Shown here: in pieces, positions 1-8,675 of the stretch | Numbering within the stretch: the stretch's first letter is position 1 | Layout of the letters: every line of letters begins with the position of its first letter | Assembly: GCA_003024985.2 (NCBI GenBank) | Contig: PXIH01S0013077.1 | Direction: 5' to 3' (one strand) | DNA from: Euperipatoides rowelli | Lineage: Eukaryota > Onychophora > Udeonychophora > Euonychophora > Peripatopsidae | DNA length: 18,683 nt | The notes under the pieces: model-generated | Told to the model about the DNA's origin: nothing | Seen by the model: the letters and a program-made list of their open reading frames with translations, nothing else | Database searches by the model: none | Translations under genes and position numbers: made by a program

Positions 1-1070
1 TGCACTGCCCCAGAATATCTTCTCTGTGCAGTCAGGTACACATTGCTGTACTACAATCCTTCAATATGGCTCCAATAGCACTTATTTAAGTTCTCCCGCA
101 CTGCCCCAGAATATCTTCACTGTGCAGTCAGGTACACATTGCTATACTTACAATCCTTCAAAATGGCTCTACTAGCACTTGTTTAAGTTCTCATGCACTG
201 CCCCAGAATATCTTCTCTGAGCAGCCAGGTACACATTGCTATACTTAAATCCTTCAATATAGCTCCTCTAGCACTCGTTTTAAGTTCTCGTGCACTGCCC
301 TAGAATATCTTCTCTGTGCAGTGAGGTACACATTGCTATACTTACAATCCTTCAATATGTCTCCACTAGCTAGCACTTGTTTTAAGTTCTTATGCACTGC
401 CCTCAGAATATCTTCTCTGTGCAGTCAGGTACACATTGCTATACTTACAATCCTTCAATATGGCTCCACTAGCACTTGTTGAAGTTCTTGTGTACTGCCC
501 TCAGAATATCTTCTCTGTGCTATATTTACAATCCTTCAANCACTAGCACTTGTTGAAGTTCTTGTGTACTGCCCTCAGAATATCTTCTCTGTGCTATATT
601 TACAATCCTTCAATATGGCTCCACTAGCACTTGTTTAAGTTATTGATTTCTTTTTTTCTTTTCATTTCTTTGTGGTTTGACTGTAAAACCATAACTGTAT
701 AAGCTCAAGCAGCTTCAACTTTTATGAATAAAATTAAAATTAAATTATATTTGGTACACATTGCTATACTTACAATTCTTCAATATAGCTCCACTAGCAC
801 TTATTTAAGTCTCCCACACTGACCTCAGAATATCTTCTCTATGCAGTCTGGTACACATTGCTATACTTACAATCCTTCAATATGGCTCCACTAGCACTTG
901 TTTAAGTTCTCCCGCACTGCCCTAGAATAACTTCTCTATGCAGTCAGGTACACATTGCTATACTTACAATCCTACAATATGGTTCCACTAGCACTTGTTT
1001 AAGTTCTTGTGCACTGCCCTCAGAATATCTTCTCTGTGCAGTCTGGTACATATGGATGTACTTACAATCA
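1..1070. repeat. 97-bp tandem satellite/minisatellite array
   Basis: About ten diverged copies of a roughly 97-bp monomer follow head to tail. The anchor GCACTGCCC (or a close variant) recurs at 2, 98, 195, 292, 394, 492, 566, 815, 914 and 1011, so most spacings are 96-102 bp. Each monomer also carries GGTACACATTGCTATACTTA and a CCACTAGCACTTGTT block. Shorter monomers around 492-600 lack the GTACACATTG part. A single N at 540 lies exactly at an irregular junction and may mark an assembly gap. The array is interrupted at about 640-756 by unrelated sequence. It lies outside the A/B duplication and holds no gene. Confidence 0.93.
640..756 (+). mobile_element. Unrelated insertion in the satellite, possibly a retroposon 3' end
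   Basis: The satellite monomer stops after GTTTAAGTT at about 639 and resumes at TGGTACACATTG at about 755. The roughly 115 bp between them replace part of one monomer. The insert ends in an A-rich stretch built on AATAAAATTAAAATTAAATT. An AT-rich simple tail after a short unique body suggests the 3' end of a 5'-truncated LINE or a SINE. No target-site duplication is evident and no family was recognised, so an ordinary rearrangement is equally possible. Confidence 0.35.
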
Positions 1071-1094
1071 ATAAATGTTTAAATAGTTTTTTTT

Positions 1095-1183
1095 TAATAT
1101 TCCAATGTTATTGTGATGTGGAACCCTAATGTTCACTTTCTGGAGCCCAGAGGGTTCCACGGAACCCTATTTGGGAAACACTG
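1095..1183 (-). mobile_element. hAT-like transposon terminal fragment
   Basis: Read on the minus strand, this segment starts CAGTGTTTCCCAAATAGGGT and continues with self-complementary GGTTCC/GGAACC motifs. That organisation (CAGTG followed by a TTCCCAA block and GGTTCCGTGGAACC) resembles termini of hAT-superfamily (Charlie-type) elements. Only one end is visible and no opposite terminus or 8-bp target duplication was found. It lies immediately outside the left boundary of duplication copy A. Confidence 0.4.
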
Positions 1184-1458
1184 CAATCATAATGTTGTTT
1201 TAAGGGGGAGGAGCTAAAGACAAATATTTTAAAAATTGAATTGTAAATAACTCTTTCATTTCTTCTTTTTTGTTGGAATTTTTTTTGTAGTAAAAATCTT
1301 TGAAAATCAATAATTAAAAACAATTTGTTATGTTTGACCTATAAATTCCCACTTAGGTTAAGTTTAAAATTCATATAACATACGTTAAAATTTATTTTCT
1401 ATCATATGATTCATTTCATATCTTCTTAAATGCTCAATTGCACACTTCTAAAAGGACA
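1184..1458. other. 3' flank of zinc-finger gene A, with left edge of duplication
   Basis: AT-rich sequence downstream, on the minus strand, of zinc-finger gene A. Similarity to copy B begins near 1345 (AAATTCCCACTTAG, matched near 11816). Positions 1375-1458 are the decayed continuation of the coding frame, homologous to the last finger of gene B. No other gene is seen. Confidence 0.6.
1391..1396 (-). promoter_or_regulatory. Candidate polyadenylation signal of gene A
   Basis: TTTATT on the + strand reads AATAAA on the minus strand, 63 bp beyond the stop codon of zinc-finger gene A. Position and sequence fit a poly(A) signal. In such AT-rich DNA the hexamer is common by chance, and copy B has no match at the equivalent place. 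Confidence 0.3.
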
Positions 1459-3285
1459 TTAAGTGCATTTAATTTTATTTTTTAAATGGATTTTTTTATG
1501 CGTTACCAAGCTACCCTTATATAGAGATCTAAAAAAACAAAAATTACATTTATAAATCTTTTCCTTTTTATGTTCTTTTAAATGTCTTTTTAAACTATCT
1601 TGTGTATTAGTTTTATATTTGCAAAGTTGGCAATAAAATGGATTTTCACCCGTGTGCATCTTTACTTCATGTGATTTTAAAGAATATTTATAATGTGTTT
1701 TAAATGGACAAATAGTACATTGGAATTGTATTTTCTCGTGTATTCCTTCATGTAGGCCTTCTTGTAAAACAGTTGGAGTCTTTACTTGCAATTGTAAACT
1801 ATTTTTATGCTGCATTTTCAATGGATCGTCAATACATTTAGATAGTTCTTCCTTACAATGAAATAAATCTTCATGTCTTTTCAAATTCCCTTTGAAGTTA
1901 CTTTGAAATGGACAGAAATTGCATTGAAACGATTTTACCATACAATGTAAATTTGAAGGTGGTTTTAACTCTATTCCTAATTTAGTTTCTACAGATACCG
2001 GTAATTCAATTGTTTTTTTATCAGAATGGGTCACTTCATGTAATTTTAAAACCATTTCCTTTTTTGTTTTAAAAGGACAAAATGTGCACTTTAAGGAAAT
2101 TTTCTTAATATGTATTTCTTTGCCAGTATGACAGCTTTCATGTCTTATTAAACGGCCATTTTGCTTTGACTTAAAAGAACAAAAACGACATTTAAAGGGC
2201 ATGTTTTGGCTATGCATTCTATTATGCCATTTTAAACTACTCATATGCTTACACCTATAAGGACAACGAATACATTTAAATGGCTTTTCCTTACTTTGTG
2301 TCATTTCATCTATTTTTAAACTTTCTATTACTTTGGATTTGCCTATCCTCCAATGGAATGGCTTTTCACCAGAGTGTTTCATTTTATGTAAGTTNANANN
2401 ANNTTTATGNCTTGCTTTATAAGGACAAACAGTGCAATGAAATGGCATTTCTTCAGAATGTATTCTTTCATGTATTGGTAAATTATGTCTGAAATTGGTC
2501 TTATATTCACAAAAACTGCATTGATATATCTTTCCACCAGGTGGCGACACTTCATTTCTTTTTAAACTTTCATTTACTGGAGTTTCACTAGAGTGTGTTA
2601 CTTCATGTAATTTTAAACTGTCTAATTGAGTTGTTTTATAATTACAAAACTTGCATTGAAATATCTTTCCACCAGGTGGAGACACTTCACTTCTTTTTAA
2701 ACTTTCACCTAATGGAGTTTCACTAGAGTGTGTGACTTCATGTAATTTTAAACTGTCTAATTGGGTTGCTTTATAATTACAAAACCTGCATTGAAATATG
2801 TCGTCAATAGTGTCAAGAGCTTTATAATCACAAAATTCACCATCGGACTGAGTTTCCATGGAATGACTTATTTCGTGGGTTTTTAATTTTACCTGTCGAG
2901 TAGTTTTATAATCGCAGAGATGGCAGTAAAATAACTTTTGATCTTCCAAAGTTCTCTGATAAATGATTGAATTAACATCTGAAGAAGTTTTATATGATCT
3001 TTCAACATTCAAAAAATTATATGATGACTTTTCTGTACAATGTGTATCTTCAGGTGATGTCAACTCGGACTTATTTTCATTTTGATCGCATTGCAATATT
3101 TGATCTCCATGACTGATTTTATGCAATTTTAAACTATTATAATGAGAAGCTTTATATAGACATTGATCACAGTGAAAGAGATTTTCACCCCTGTGTCTCA
3201 TTTCATGGAATATTAGATACAATTTATATATTGTGGTATAACCACACTGATCACAGCCAAATATGTTTTTAACGTTATGTGCCAT
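1459..3285 (-). CDS. C2H2 zinc-finger protein, tandem paralogue A (608 aa)
   Basis: A predicted nuclear DNA-binding protein made almost entirely of C2H2 fingers. I count 14 fingers with all ligands, in the pattern C-x2-C-x12-H-x3/4-H, and one ruined unit at about residues 310-335 where both Cys and both His are lost. Fingers 1-2 cover about residues 9-60. A finger-free spacer covers about 61-118, and the rest run to near the C-terminus. Most use the C-x2-C-x-Y/F-K form, and few have the standard TGEKP linker. No KRAB, SCAN, BTB or ZAD domain is visible. The start ATG lies in ACAATGG, a good Kozak context, 10 nt after a conserved splice-acceptor-like site. The frame ends at KCT-stop, where gene B continues into a further finger. 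Several N bases at 2395-2410 blur one finger. The regulatory target is unknown. Confidence 0.85.
   Translation of the reverse strand: MAHNVKNIFGCDQCGYTTIYKLYLIFHEMRHRGENLFHCDQCLYKASHYNSLKLHKISHGDQILQCDQNENKSELTSPEDTHCTEKSSYNFLNVERSYKTSSDVNSIIYQRTLEDQKLFYCHLCDYKTTRQVKLKTHEISHSMETQSDGEFCDYKALDTIDDIFQCRFCNYKATQLDSLKLHEVTHSSETPLGESLKRSEVSPPGGKIFQCKFCNYKTTQLDSLKLHEVTHSSETPVNESLKRNEVSPPGGKIYQCSFCEYKTNFRHNLPIHERIHSEEMPFHCTVCPYKAXHKXXXNLHKMKHSGEKPFHWRIGKSKVIESLKIDEMTQSKEKPFKCIRCPYRCKHMSSLKWHNRMHSQNMPFKCRFCSFKSKQNGRLIRHESCHTGKEIHIKKISLKCTFCPFKTKKEMVLKLHEVTHSDKKTIELPVSVETKLGIELKPPSNLHCMVKSFQCNFCPFQSNFKGNLKRHEDLFHCKEELSKCIDDPLKMQHKNSLQLQVKTPTVLQEGLHEGIHEKIQFQCTICPFKTHYKYSLKSHEVKMHTGENPFYCQLCKYKTNTQDSLKRHLKEHKKEKIYKCNFCFFRSLYKGSLVTHKKIHLKNKIKCT
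2395..2410. other. Ambiguous bases inside a finger of gene A
   Basis: Seven undetermined bases are scattered over 16 positions within the helix-coding part of one finger. The paralogue shows a normal finger here. The reading frame continues across, so these look like unresolved base calls and not a true gap. They hide some of the DNA-contact residues of that finger. Confidence 0.9.
2528..2797 (-). repeat. Two 135-bp direct repeats: finger-plus-spacer duplication in gene A
   Basis: Two adjacent 135-bp copies (2528-2662 and 2663-2797) each encode 45 residues: one finger (FQC.FCNYK.TQLDSLKLHE) and the spacer ending SPPGGKI. Spacing is exactly 135 bp and the copies differ at only a few residues. 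Gene B has a single copy of this unit, so either A gained one or B lost one. Unequal exchange within the exon would do this without breaking the frame. Confidence 0.92.
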
Positions 3286-3310
3286 TGTATGATCACTGAA
3301 AGGGCACTCT
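3286..3310 (-). promoter_or_regulatory. Candidate 3' splice site upstream of gene A start
   Basis: Reading the minus strand, TGCCCTTTCAG precedes TGATCATACAATGG, placing a pyrimidine tract plus AG ten bases before the ATG. The intron end would fall at 3296. The same arrangement is kept in copy B. An in-frame TAA lies further upstream within the presumed intron. This suggests at least one upstream, probably 5'-untranslated, exon. The matching donor and exon were not identified. Confidence 0.5.
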
Positions 3311-3914
3311 TTTGCAGTTTAAAATAAATTGGAGGGAAAAATAATAAGTTTGCTTTAACTTGTTTTCTTATACAAAATGGTCCCAGGCAGTTTAGGTGAA
3401 TGGCAAATCACTCTTTCTGTTTACTTAAAAATGGCCATATATTTTTTTATAAACTCGATAAAATTGGAATTATTTGTGCTTCAATGTTTACAATCTTATA
3501 GATGATAATAATGTCAATAAACTATTTTTTACAACCTTAAGCCTTCAAAATGGCGATCATTTCCTAACGATCAGAATATATATCGGAAGCAATTTTATAA
3601 TTTATCCTTCTTATTGTTTCGGCGATAAATAAACATCTTCATCATCGAATAATCAGATAAATCCACATTCCATTAGTAGTCAATCTTCAGGAGTGTCTTT
3701 TTTTTGTTTTACGAAATGAATCTGAAAATAGAGAGATTATTCACATCAATAAATAGAAAAGCTAAATAAGAGATGATAAAAACATATTTTCATTTGAATA
3801 TCAACATTGTAGATTAATTCATAACAATAATACAATGAATGATGAACAAATAAAATGAAAACAAATTACTAATTAAAAAAATTGCAGAAATACGGTAATT
3901 TTAACACCCTAAAC
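3311..3914. other. Non-coding upstream flank of gene A, conserved in copy B
   Basis: No ORF of note. The whole stretch aligns with 13640-14274. The block at 3610-3692 is especially well kept, with only a handful of differences from 13969-14050. It is a candidate for a promoter or a 5' exon of the zinc-finger gene, but no TATA box or donor site decides the matter. Confidence 0.5.
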
Positions 3915-4540
3915 CAAGGGTTTCTTAACTTTTATGAGTCACGACTCAGATTGGGGTATTAGTTTTGGTTTAGCGACCCAATATGACACATGATCAAGAG
4001 GGATAGCAGCCTTATTTTTTTTATTTAGTCGTAGCTTACCGTTACCCTGAACCCTAACTTCAACTACGTGTGAAATAATCATTTTTAACTGATTTAGATA
4101 ATTTTGATGCAAATTCCATCAGCCCTTTCCATAATGACGAAAATACATTCACAGATTTTAAAAACACGATAAAATGTTTTTAGTTACTTCTTACAATGAA
4201 TACATTATTGGCAAACTTTTAATAATTGTTGGAAATGCAACGCAGTAAGTCCATAAGTCATACAAACAAAAACAAATACAGAAGCGCTATCTGACAATAT
4301 TGACAGATCGTGATATATAAGTAAAATATGTGGAGAGTTGCCACAATAAGTTTTAGCGAATTGTGAATAAGAAACTATTACATTTAACTCGCAGTGGTTC
4401 GTGAGGTTTTTAAAATTATTTTTGCATTTGTAAGTTGTAGCACATTGCAAGTTATTATATAAAAAATATTGCTTTTGTTGAAAATATTTTGTGACCCACA
4501 AAATATGCCAAGAGACCCAATTTTGCTAAGAAACCCTCCC
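3915..4540. mobile_element. Worn hAT-like non-autonomous element (copy A)
   Basis: The left end reads CCAAGGGTTTCTTAAC followed by a GAGTCACGACTC block. The right end is CTAAGAAACCCT preceded by GAGACCCAATTTT, giving imperfect terminal inverted repeats of about 40 bp. A CAAGGGTTTCTTAACC-type start with GTCACGACCC inside resembles non-autonomous hAT elements. No transposase remains. Around 4029-4075 it holds one copy of an 80-bp module that is amplified in copy B. The matching element at 14275-15278 shows that insertion predates the duplication. Target duplications are no longer clear. Confidence 0.55.
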
Positions 4541-5254
4541 CAAAACAGTTCATGTGGTATGAAAAACTAACACAAATAAAAATAAATCATGAAATTAACT
4601 AAGAAATTCAATCCAAAGTATTTCTTATGGAGTCAACATTCATATTGTGCTCCACGAGAAACAATAACTTGATCATAATATTGATTGAGTTAATCCATAT
4701 CCAATTCAGGAGCCTATTAAAGACTGTGTATGTTTAGTTCAAAATTTATTAAAAGCCCATGAGCATTTATACACATACTGTATACAGTACTATATTGTAG
4801 CTAGCTAATACACCCATACTGAACACACATGCAGTATTATAGGTTATATTGCATGCATTAATACTATATATTATCTGTATTAATACATAAAACAAAAACA
4901 ATTATATGGTATACATATTTAAAAGGACAAATTATAGTATAATTAGCCTAATTAATTTACATTGTCTCCCACAAAGTTATAAATAATATAAATTTCCGAA
5001 ATAGTAATTAATAAAAATTAAAACAAGTTATAAAAAATACCTCATAAATTTCAAAAACTGATATCAATATTGAATGTATTGTACAGAATATTCATAGACC
5101 CTGTTGGGCATATTTACTAATTAAGAAGGAAAGGAGGTGGGGACAGAGGATTCTAAGACTGGGGTTTCTGAATCCAACCAGTTTTATTTTTAATTTTAAA
5201 TTTGGTAATATTTTAAAAATAGATATTACAAAATTTGAATTGTAAATGCCTAAA
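4541..5254. other. AT-rich non-coding DNA, aligned with 15279-15995
   Basis: Very AT-rich sequence without a convincing gene. It aligns along its length with copy B. A purine-rich stretch at 5127-5150 corresponds to a long G run in B (15869-15884), a simple-sequence difference between the copies. Confidence 0.6.
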
Positions 5255-5461
5255 TACAAATGGATGCTACTTTAGTGTGAAGTCTCACTGAAGTTTTGCA
5301 TTACATAACCTTAACTCTTACCTTGAACCCTAACTACGTGTGAAAATCACTATTCCCCAATTTTACATGTAGTTGGAGTTAGGGTTCAGAGTAAGGCTTA
5401 AGGTTAGTTATGTAATGGAAAATTTCAGGTAGACCTTACGTTAAAGTAGCACCGACAAATG
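5255..5461. mobile_element. Small foldback MITE with 8-bp target duplication (copy A)
   Basis: The element proper is 5263-5453 (191 bp). Its ends are GATGCTACTTTA and TAAAGTAGCACC, and copy B shows the fuller terminus GGTGCTAC. It is flanked by TACAAATG and GACAAATG, an 8-bp target duplication with one change. The two halves pair almost throughout, so it is a near-complete hairpin. The arms carry the AACCCTAACT-ACTACGTGTGAAA module that recurs elsewhere in the window. An 8-bp duplication fits hAT and a few other DNA transposon superfamilies. No coding capacity is present. Confidence 0.8.
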
Positions 5462-6131
5462 TTACAAAATGATCATGAAAAATAAAATGAAGCAAAAATT
5501 ATGTTAATTAGTTTATGATGAAGTTTCGTTATTACCCTACATCAACTAACTCAATAATTATCTTCTTCGAGAATAATTCTGTTGATTTTACAATAAATGG
5601 TTCTTGTTCATAAATTTTATTTCACACTTGTTAAATAATATGAAAATTGATTTTAGTTAGAGATAGTAAGAAAAGATTGTAATTAAGATTTTTTTTCATT
5701 GCTAAGTTAACATATACATTAGGTTGTTTATTCATGTTACATTTAGATAATAAATAAAATGTTTATAACAATATTTTACATTCATACATGTTTGATGACA
5801 TTTTATTATTATCTCTATAAAAATAATAAATATTCGCTAAAATAATTCAGTTAAATTCGATTTGCATAATTAAATGTTAAAATAAAATACAAGATGAAAG
5901 TAAATATTACAAAAAAATAATAATACAATAGTAGGCTATGAGTTGTCTGCAGTTTGATAAAATGTTTTGGTCTAAGGCTGGTCAAAATCGGCTAAGAATT
6001 CTGAGGGTTAGGAATGTTTAACTTAATCGAATGACGCATAGATTAAAAAAGGCGCATTTTTAACATTATCCATTAAAGAATATAATGTCAATGTAGCCTA
6101 CAAGTGTTGAGCAAATGCATCACATCTGGAA
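5462..6131. other. AT-rich non-coding DNA, aligned with 16214-16809
   Basis: No gene supported. The stretch aligns with copy B with several indels and ends at the CACAACATG target duplication of the next foldback element. Confidence 0.55.
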
Positions 6132-6712
6132 CACAACATGGATTAATGTCTGCCTATCAAACATTCACAGCTCCATTTAGTCCGAAACCAACCAATGGCA
6201 TGACATCAAATGCCTTATTTTTTATTTAGTCCCAACCTTCATAGCAATGCTGACCCTAACTCATACCAGTTAATAAATAACTCTAACCCTAATGATAAGA
6301 GATGCAAAGATCTTTTTGACGCAACTTCCATTGATCCAACCATTAACAAGTCAATAGACTAGTGTCTGGGCATCAAACTTATTTTGGCCTTTTCCTCACA
6401 AAACTCGCCATTCACGGACGTAGGATGGTTAACTGTTGCGCCGCTGGAAGTTATGTCAAAATTGATAAAAAATATATATTTTACCCATTTATCAACATAG
6501 GGTTAGGGCAAAGTGGATTTAATATGTAGTAGGAGTTAGGGTTCAGGGTAAGAGTAAGGTTAGGAGTCGAATTAATAAAAAAGGCATCCAAGCCCATATG
6601 CCATTTGTGAGGTATGGGCTATGGTAAGTTTGATACACAGATGCTAGTATCAATAGCTGTTTCTGGACTAAATAGAGCGGTGAGATTTACTAGGCAGATG
6701 TTACACAACATG
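6132..6712. mobile_element. Foldback element with 9-bp target duplication (copy A)
   Basis: CACAACATG flanks both sides (6132-6140 and 6704-6712). Inside, the ends are inverted repeats: the left has ATGTCTGCCTATCAAAC then CTCCATTTAGTCC, and the right, reversed, has ACATCTGCCTAGTAAA then CTCTATTTAGTCC. A second inner inverted pair surrounds the centre (TTTTGACGCAACTTCCA near 6314 against TGGAAGTTATGTCAAAA near 6446). The right arm contains the recurring 80-bp module in reverse (about 6492-6565). A 9-bp duplication with long arms fits MULE-type elements. No transposase is present. Copy B retains only about 20 bp of the left end. Confidence 0.72.
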
Positions 6713-7025
6713 GTTTTATCTATTCATTGATGAAACCAACATCATATACTATATAACCTCAAAATATTTGTGGTTTCGTTCATTTGTTTTAAACTTTAAC
6801 CCTTTTGTCTAATATTTTTTTTCATTTTGCTGGTAACCAAAATGTTTCCTTTTACCATGAAGTGGATTGAGACTTCACTGATTCACTCATAGGCCTATTG
6901 TTTTTCATGCCGTAAAATTACTGTAATTTTGCCATTGAATTTTTTTTTTCAAAAGTGTTAATAAAAGAGATTGCTTCCTCAAAAACCTGTTTCCCACAAT
7001 TGATTGAGCTGTGCTCTATCAGTAC
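6713..7025. other. Non-coding DNA between foldback and hAT-like element
   Basis: No gene. From about 6785 on it aligns with 16860-17094. A small inverted repeat (GAAACCA near 6733 and TGGTTTC near 6772) is the only local structure noted. Confidence 0.5.
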
Positions 7026-7541
7026 CAGTGGCGTAGCTACTGCCCAGGAAGCCCGGACAAAGTCCGGGGGCCCAACTCAATGGGGGGGGGGGGGGGTGTG
7101 AATTAATCAGAATCATTCCGATTAATGTTGGATTTTAGGTTATTAAATTTTTTACTAACAGCTTTTTCCTAACTTTGTTTCAGCAAACTCATTAATAATT
7201 TGGGGAAGTTTGTTTCTCAATTGTTTAAATTTCAACTCCTATACGAAATAAAAATTTGAGAAAATGCAGCCTACCAAAAACTAATGACTAAAGCCATATG
7301 CTGAAATTAATCTCCCAAAATTTACAATACCATAAGAATAATAGTAAAAAATCAAATACAATAAGCTATTAACATTTAATAAATTATGGGTAGATTTTGA
7401 AAAAAAATGCACCAAATTCACTCTTTAAATATTTTTTTCATTGAGCTTTGTCCCCGCCCCCCCCCCCCCCCCCGCATAGGGGCCCCTCATGACTTAAGGT
7501 CCAGGGGTCCTTTAATCTCTAGCTACGCCACTGAAAAGTAC
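7018..7541. mobile_element. Non-autonomous hAT-like element, A-specific
   Basis: The element proper is 7026-7533 (508 bp). It begins CAGTGGCGTAGCTAC and ends TAGCTACGCCACTG, a perfect inverted repeat of 14 bp that continues imperfectly inward for about 80 bp, including a G run near the left end and the complementary C run near the right end. Flanks are ATCAGTAC and AAAAGTAC, an 8-bp target duplication with two changes. Copy B at 17086-17096 keeps the intact empty target ATCAGTAC followed directly by the right-hand flank. CAGTGGCG termini with 8-bp duplications are typical of hAT elements. No transposase is encoded. Confidence 0.88.
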
Positions 7542-8187
7542 CGTTTCTTTCATTACTAGAAAAGAAAGAGGGAAATATCATAGACGAGGTAGTCACAATA
7601 AAAAAATTACAGTATATAATTAAGATATCGGATGAAGGAACTAAATGAATGGCTGTTGTCACAATAACAGCAGATGACATACTCATAAAAGAATAAGGAA
7701 GTAGCTGGAGTTACAATGACAGCAGAACACCTGCATTGATTTCCCTTCATAAAATAAGGAAGTCAAAGATTGCTCAACTTTATCTACGATCCTAATAGAA
7801 AATTAAGTGTAGGCCTAAATATTAACATATCACAGAAGGATGCAATGCGCATATATTTATGTGCAAAATATTTATAAAAGTTAAACTGTTAACTGATGGT
7901 GGTTTTGTTAAAGACTTAGAATAGATCAGCTTTGCAATCCTCTTTTGATTAGTTAAAACAACTTATATTTCAATGAATTGCTGATTGTTTTTTTAGACTG
8001 GCTGCCATATTGTATCAATATAAGGCAATTCTTTTTAAGACGTGATCTGTACTACATATATCGATTTAAAAATATGCAAAACAGCTTGGGCCTAAAATAT
8101 CCACAATTCAAGTGCAAGAAAGAACATTGTCTTTTGCAAAAAATATTTATAATTCAAATAGTTTTATTTAACTAAAATTCATAACTT
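7542..8187. other. Non-coding DNA holding the single-copy ancestor of a B array
   Basis: At about 7585-7685 one set of GTTGTCACAATAACAGCAGA and related motifs occurs. In copy B the equivalent region is a seven-fold array. Downstream, 7690-8187 aligns with 18005-18542. A 65-codon open frame at 7978-8175 is not conserved in B and is not called as a gene. Confidence 0.55.
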
Positions 8188-8192
8188 GACGC

Positions 8193-8611
8193 TGTTGTAT
8201 TGTTGCAATGTGAATGTTGAATAAGTTCAAACTCATATTGTACAACATGACTAGCCTAACTAGATATCTTTCTAATATTGGCTGTATTTGACTATTAATC
8301 TATTATGTAATTTTTGTATTTTTATAATTATTTATTGTAATATTTATAGTATCAATCCTACAGTACTGTAATGTCTCCGATATTCAAAATAGATGTAAGT
8401 GTGACTCATATCCTGATAATGTATGATGGTATAGCGTCCTTTTTTTCTGTGATTAGAGTTAATAGAGTACCATATTGGTATTAATTGTAAGTTTGTTAAT
8501 ATTAAATAAATCAGTGTGATTAACTTTAAGTTGGGCATCCTATGTAATTCCTATTACAGTTTTAGTTGGTTTAAAGTTAGAGTTAGTATTAGTACCTATA
8601 TAAAAACAATA
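8193..8611 (+). repeat. 5' LTR of copia element
   Basis: Starts TGTTGTATTG and ends ACAATA, directly followed by the primer-binding site. The start agrees with the usual TG, while the end is CAATA where CAACA would complete the terminal inverted repeat. By eye it differs from the 3' LTR at roughly 8% of positions plus several short indels, so the insertion is not recent. Confidence 0.93.
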
Positions 8612-8625
8612 GGTTATGGGCCCAG
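8612..8625 (+). other. Primer-binding site for a half-molecule of initiator tRNA-Met
   Basis: GGTTATGGGCCCAG starts at the base after the 5' LTR. It is the reverse complement of CTGGGCCCATAACC, the anticodon stem-loop of animal initiator tRNA-Met. It does not match a tRNA 3' end. Drosophila copia is known to prime from a cleaved internal fragment of this tRNA, so this element probably used the same half-tRNA mechanism. Confidence 0.9.
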
Positions 8626-8675
8626 AAATATAACTTGTTAGCATTTTAAACAGCACAAACATTTATAGCAATAAG

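Noticed and set aside
1126-1323. A 65-codon open frame on the minus strand
   Set aside because: It overlaps a hAT-like terminus and low-complexity A/T runs, and its composition gives no sign of a protein.
2280-2492. Open frames on the + strand over the zinc-finger exons (also 12099-12401 and 12832-13038)
   Set aside because: They are antisense to the finger repeats and arise from their regular codon pattern.
4205-4501. A 98-codon open frame on the minus strand
   Set aside because: It lies inside the worn hAT-like element, has no recognisable domain, and the matching part of copy B is not open in the same way. It is likely chance in AT-rich DNA.
7978-8175. A 65-codon open frame on the + strand
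   Set aside because: The homologous stretch of copy B (18330-18540) has indels that break it, so it is not under coding constraint.
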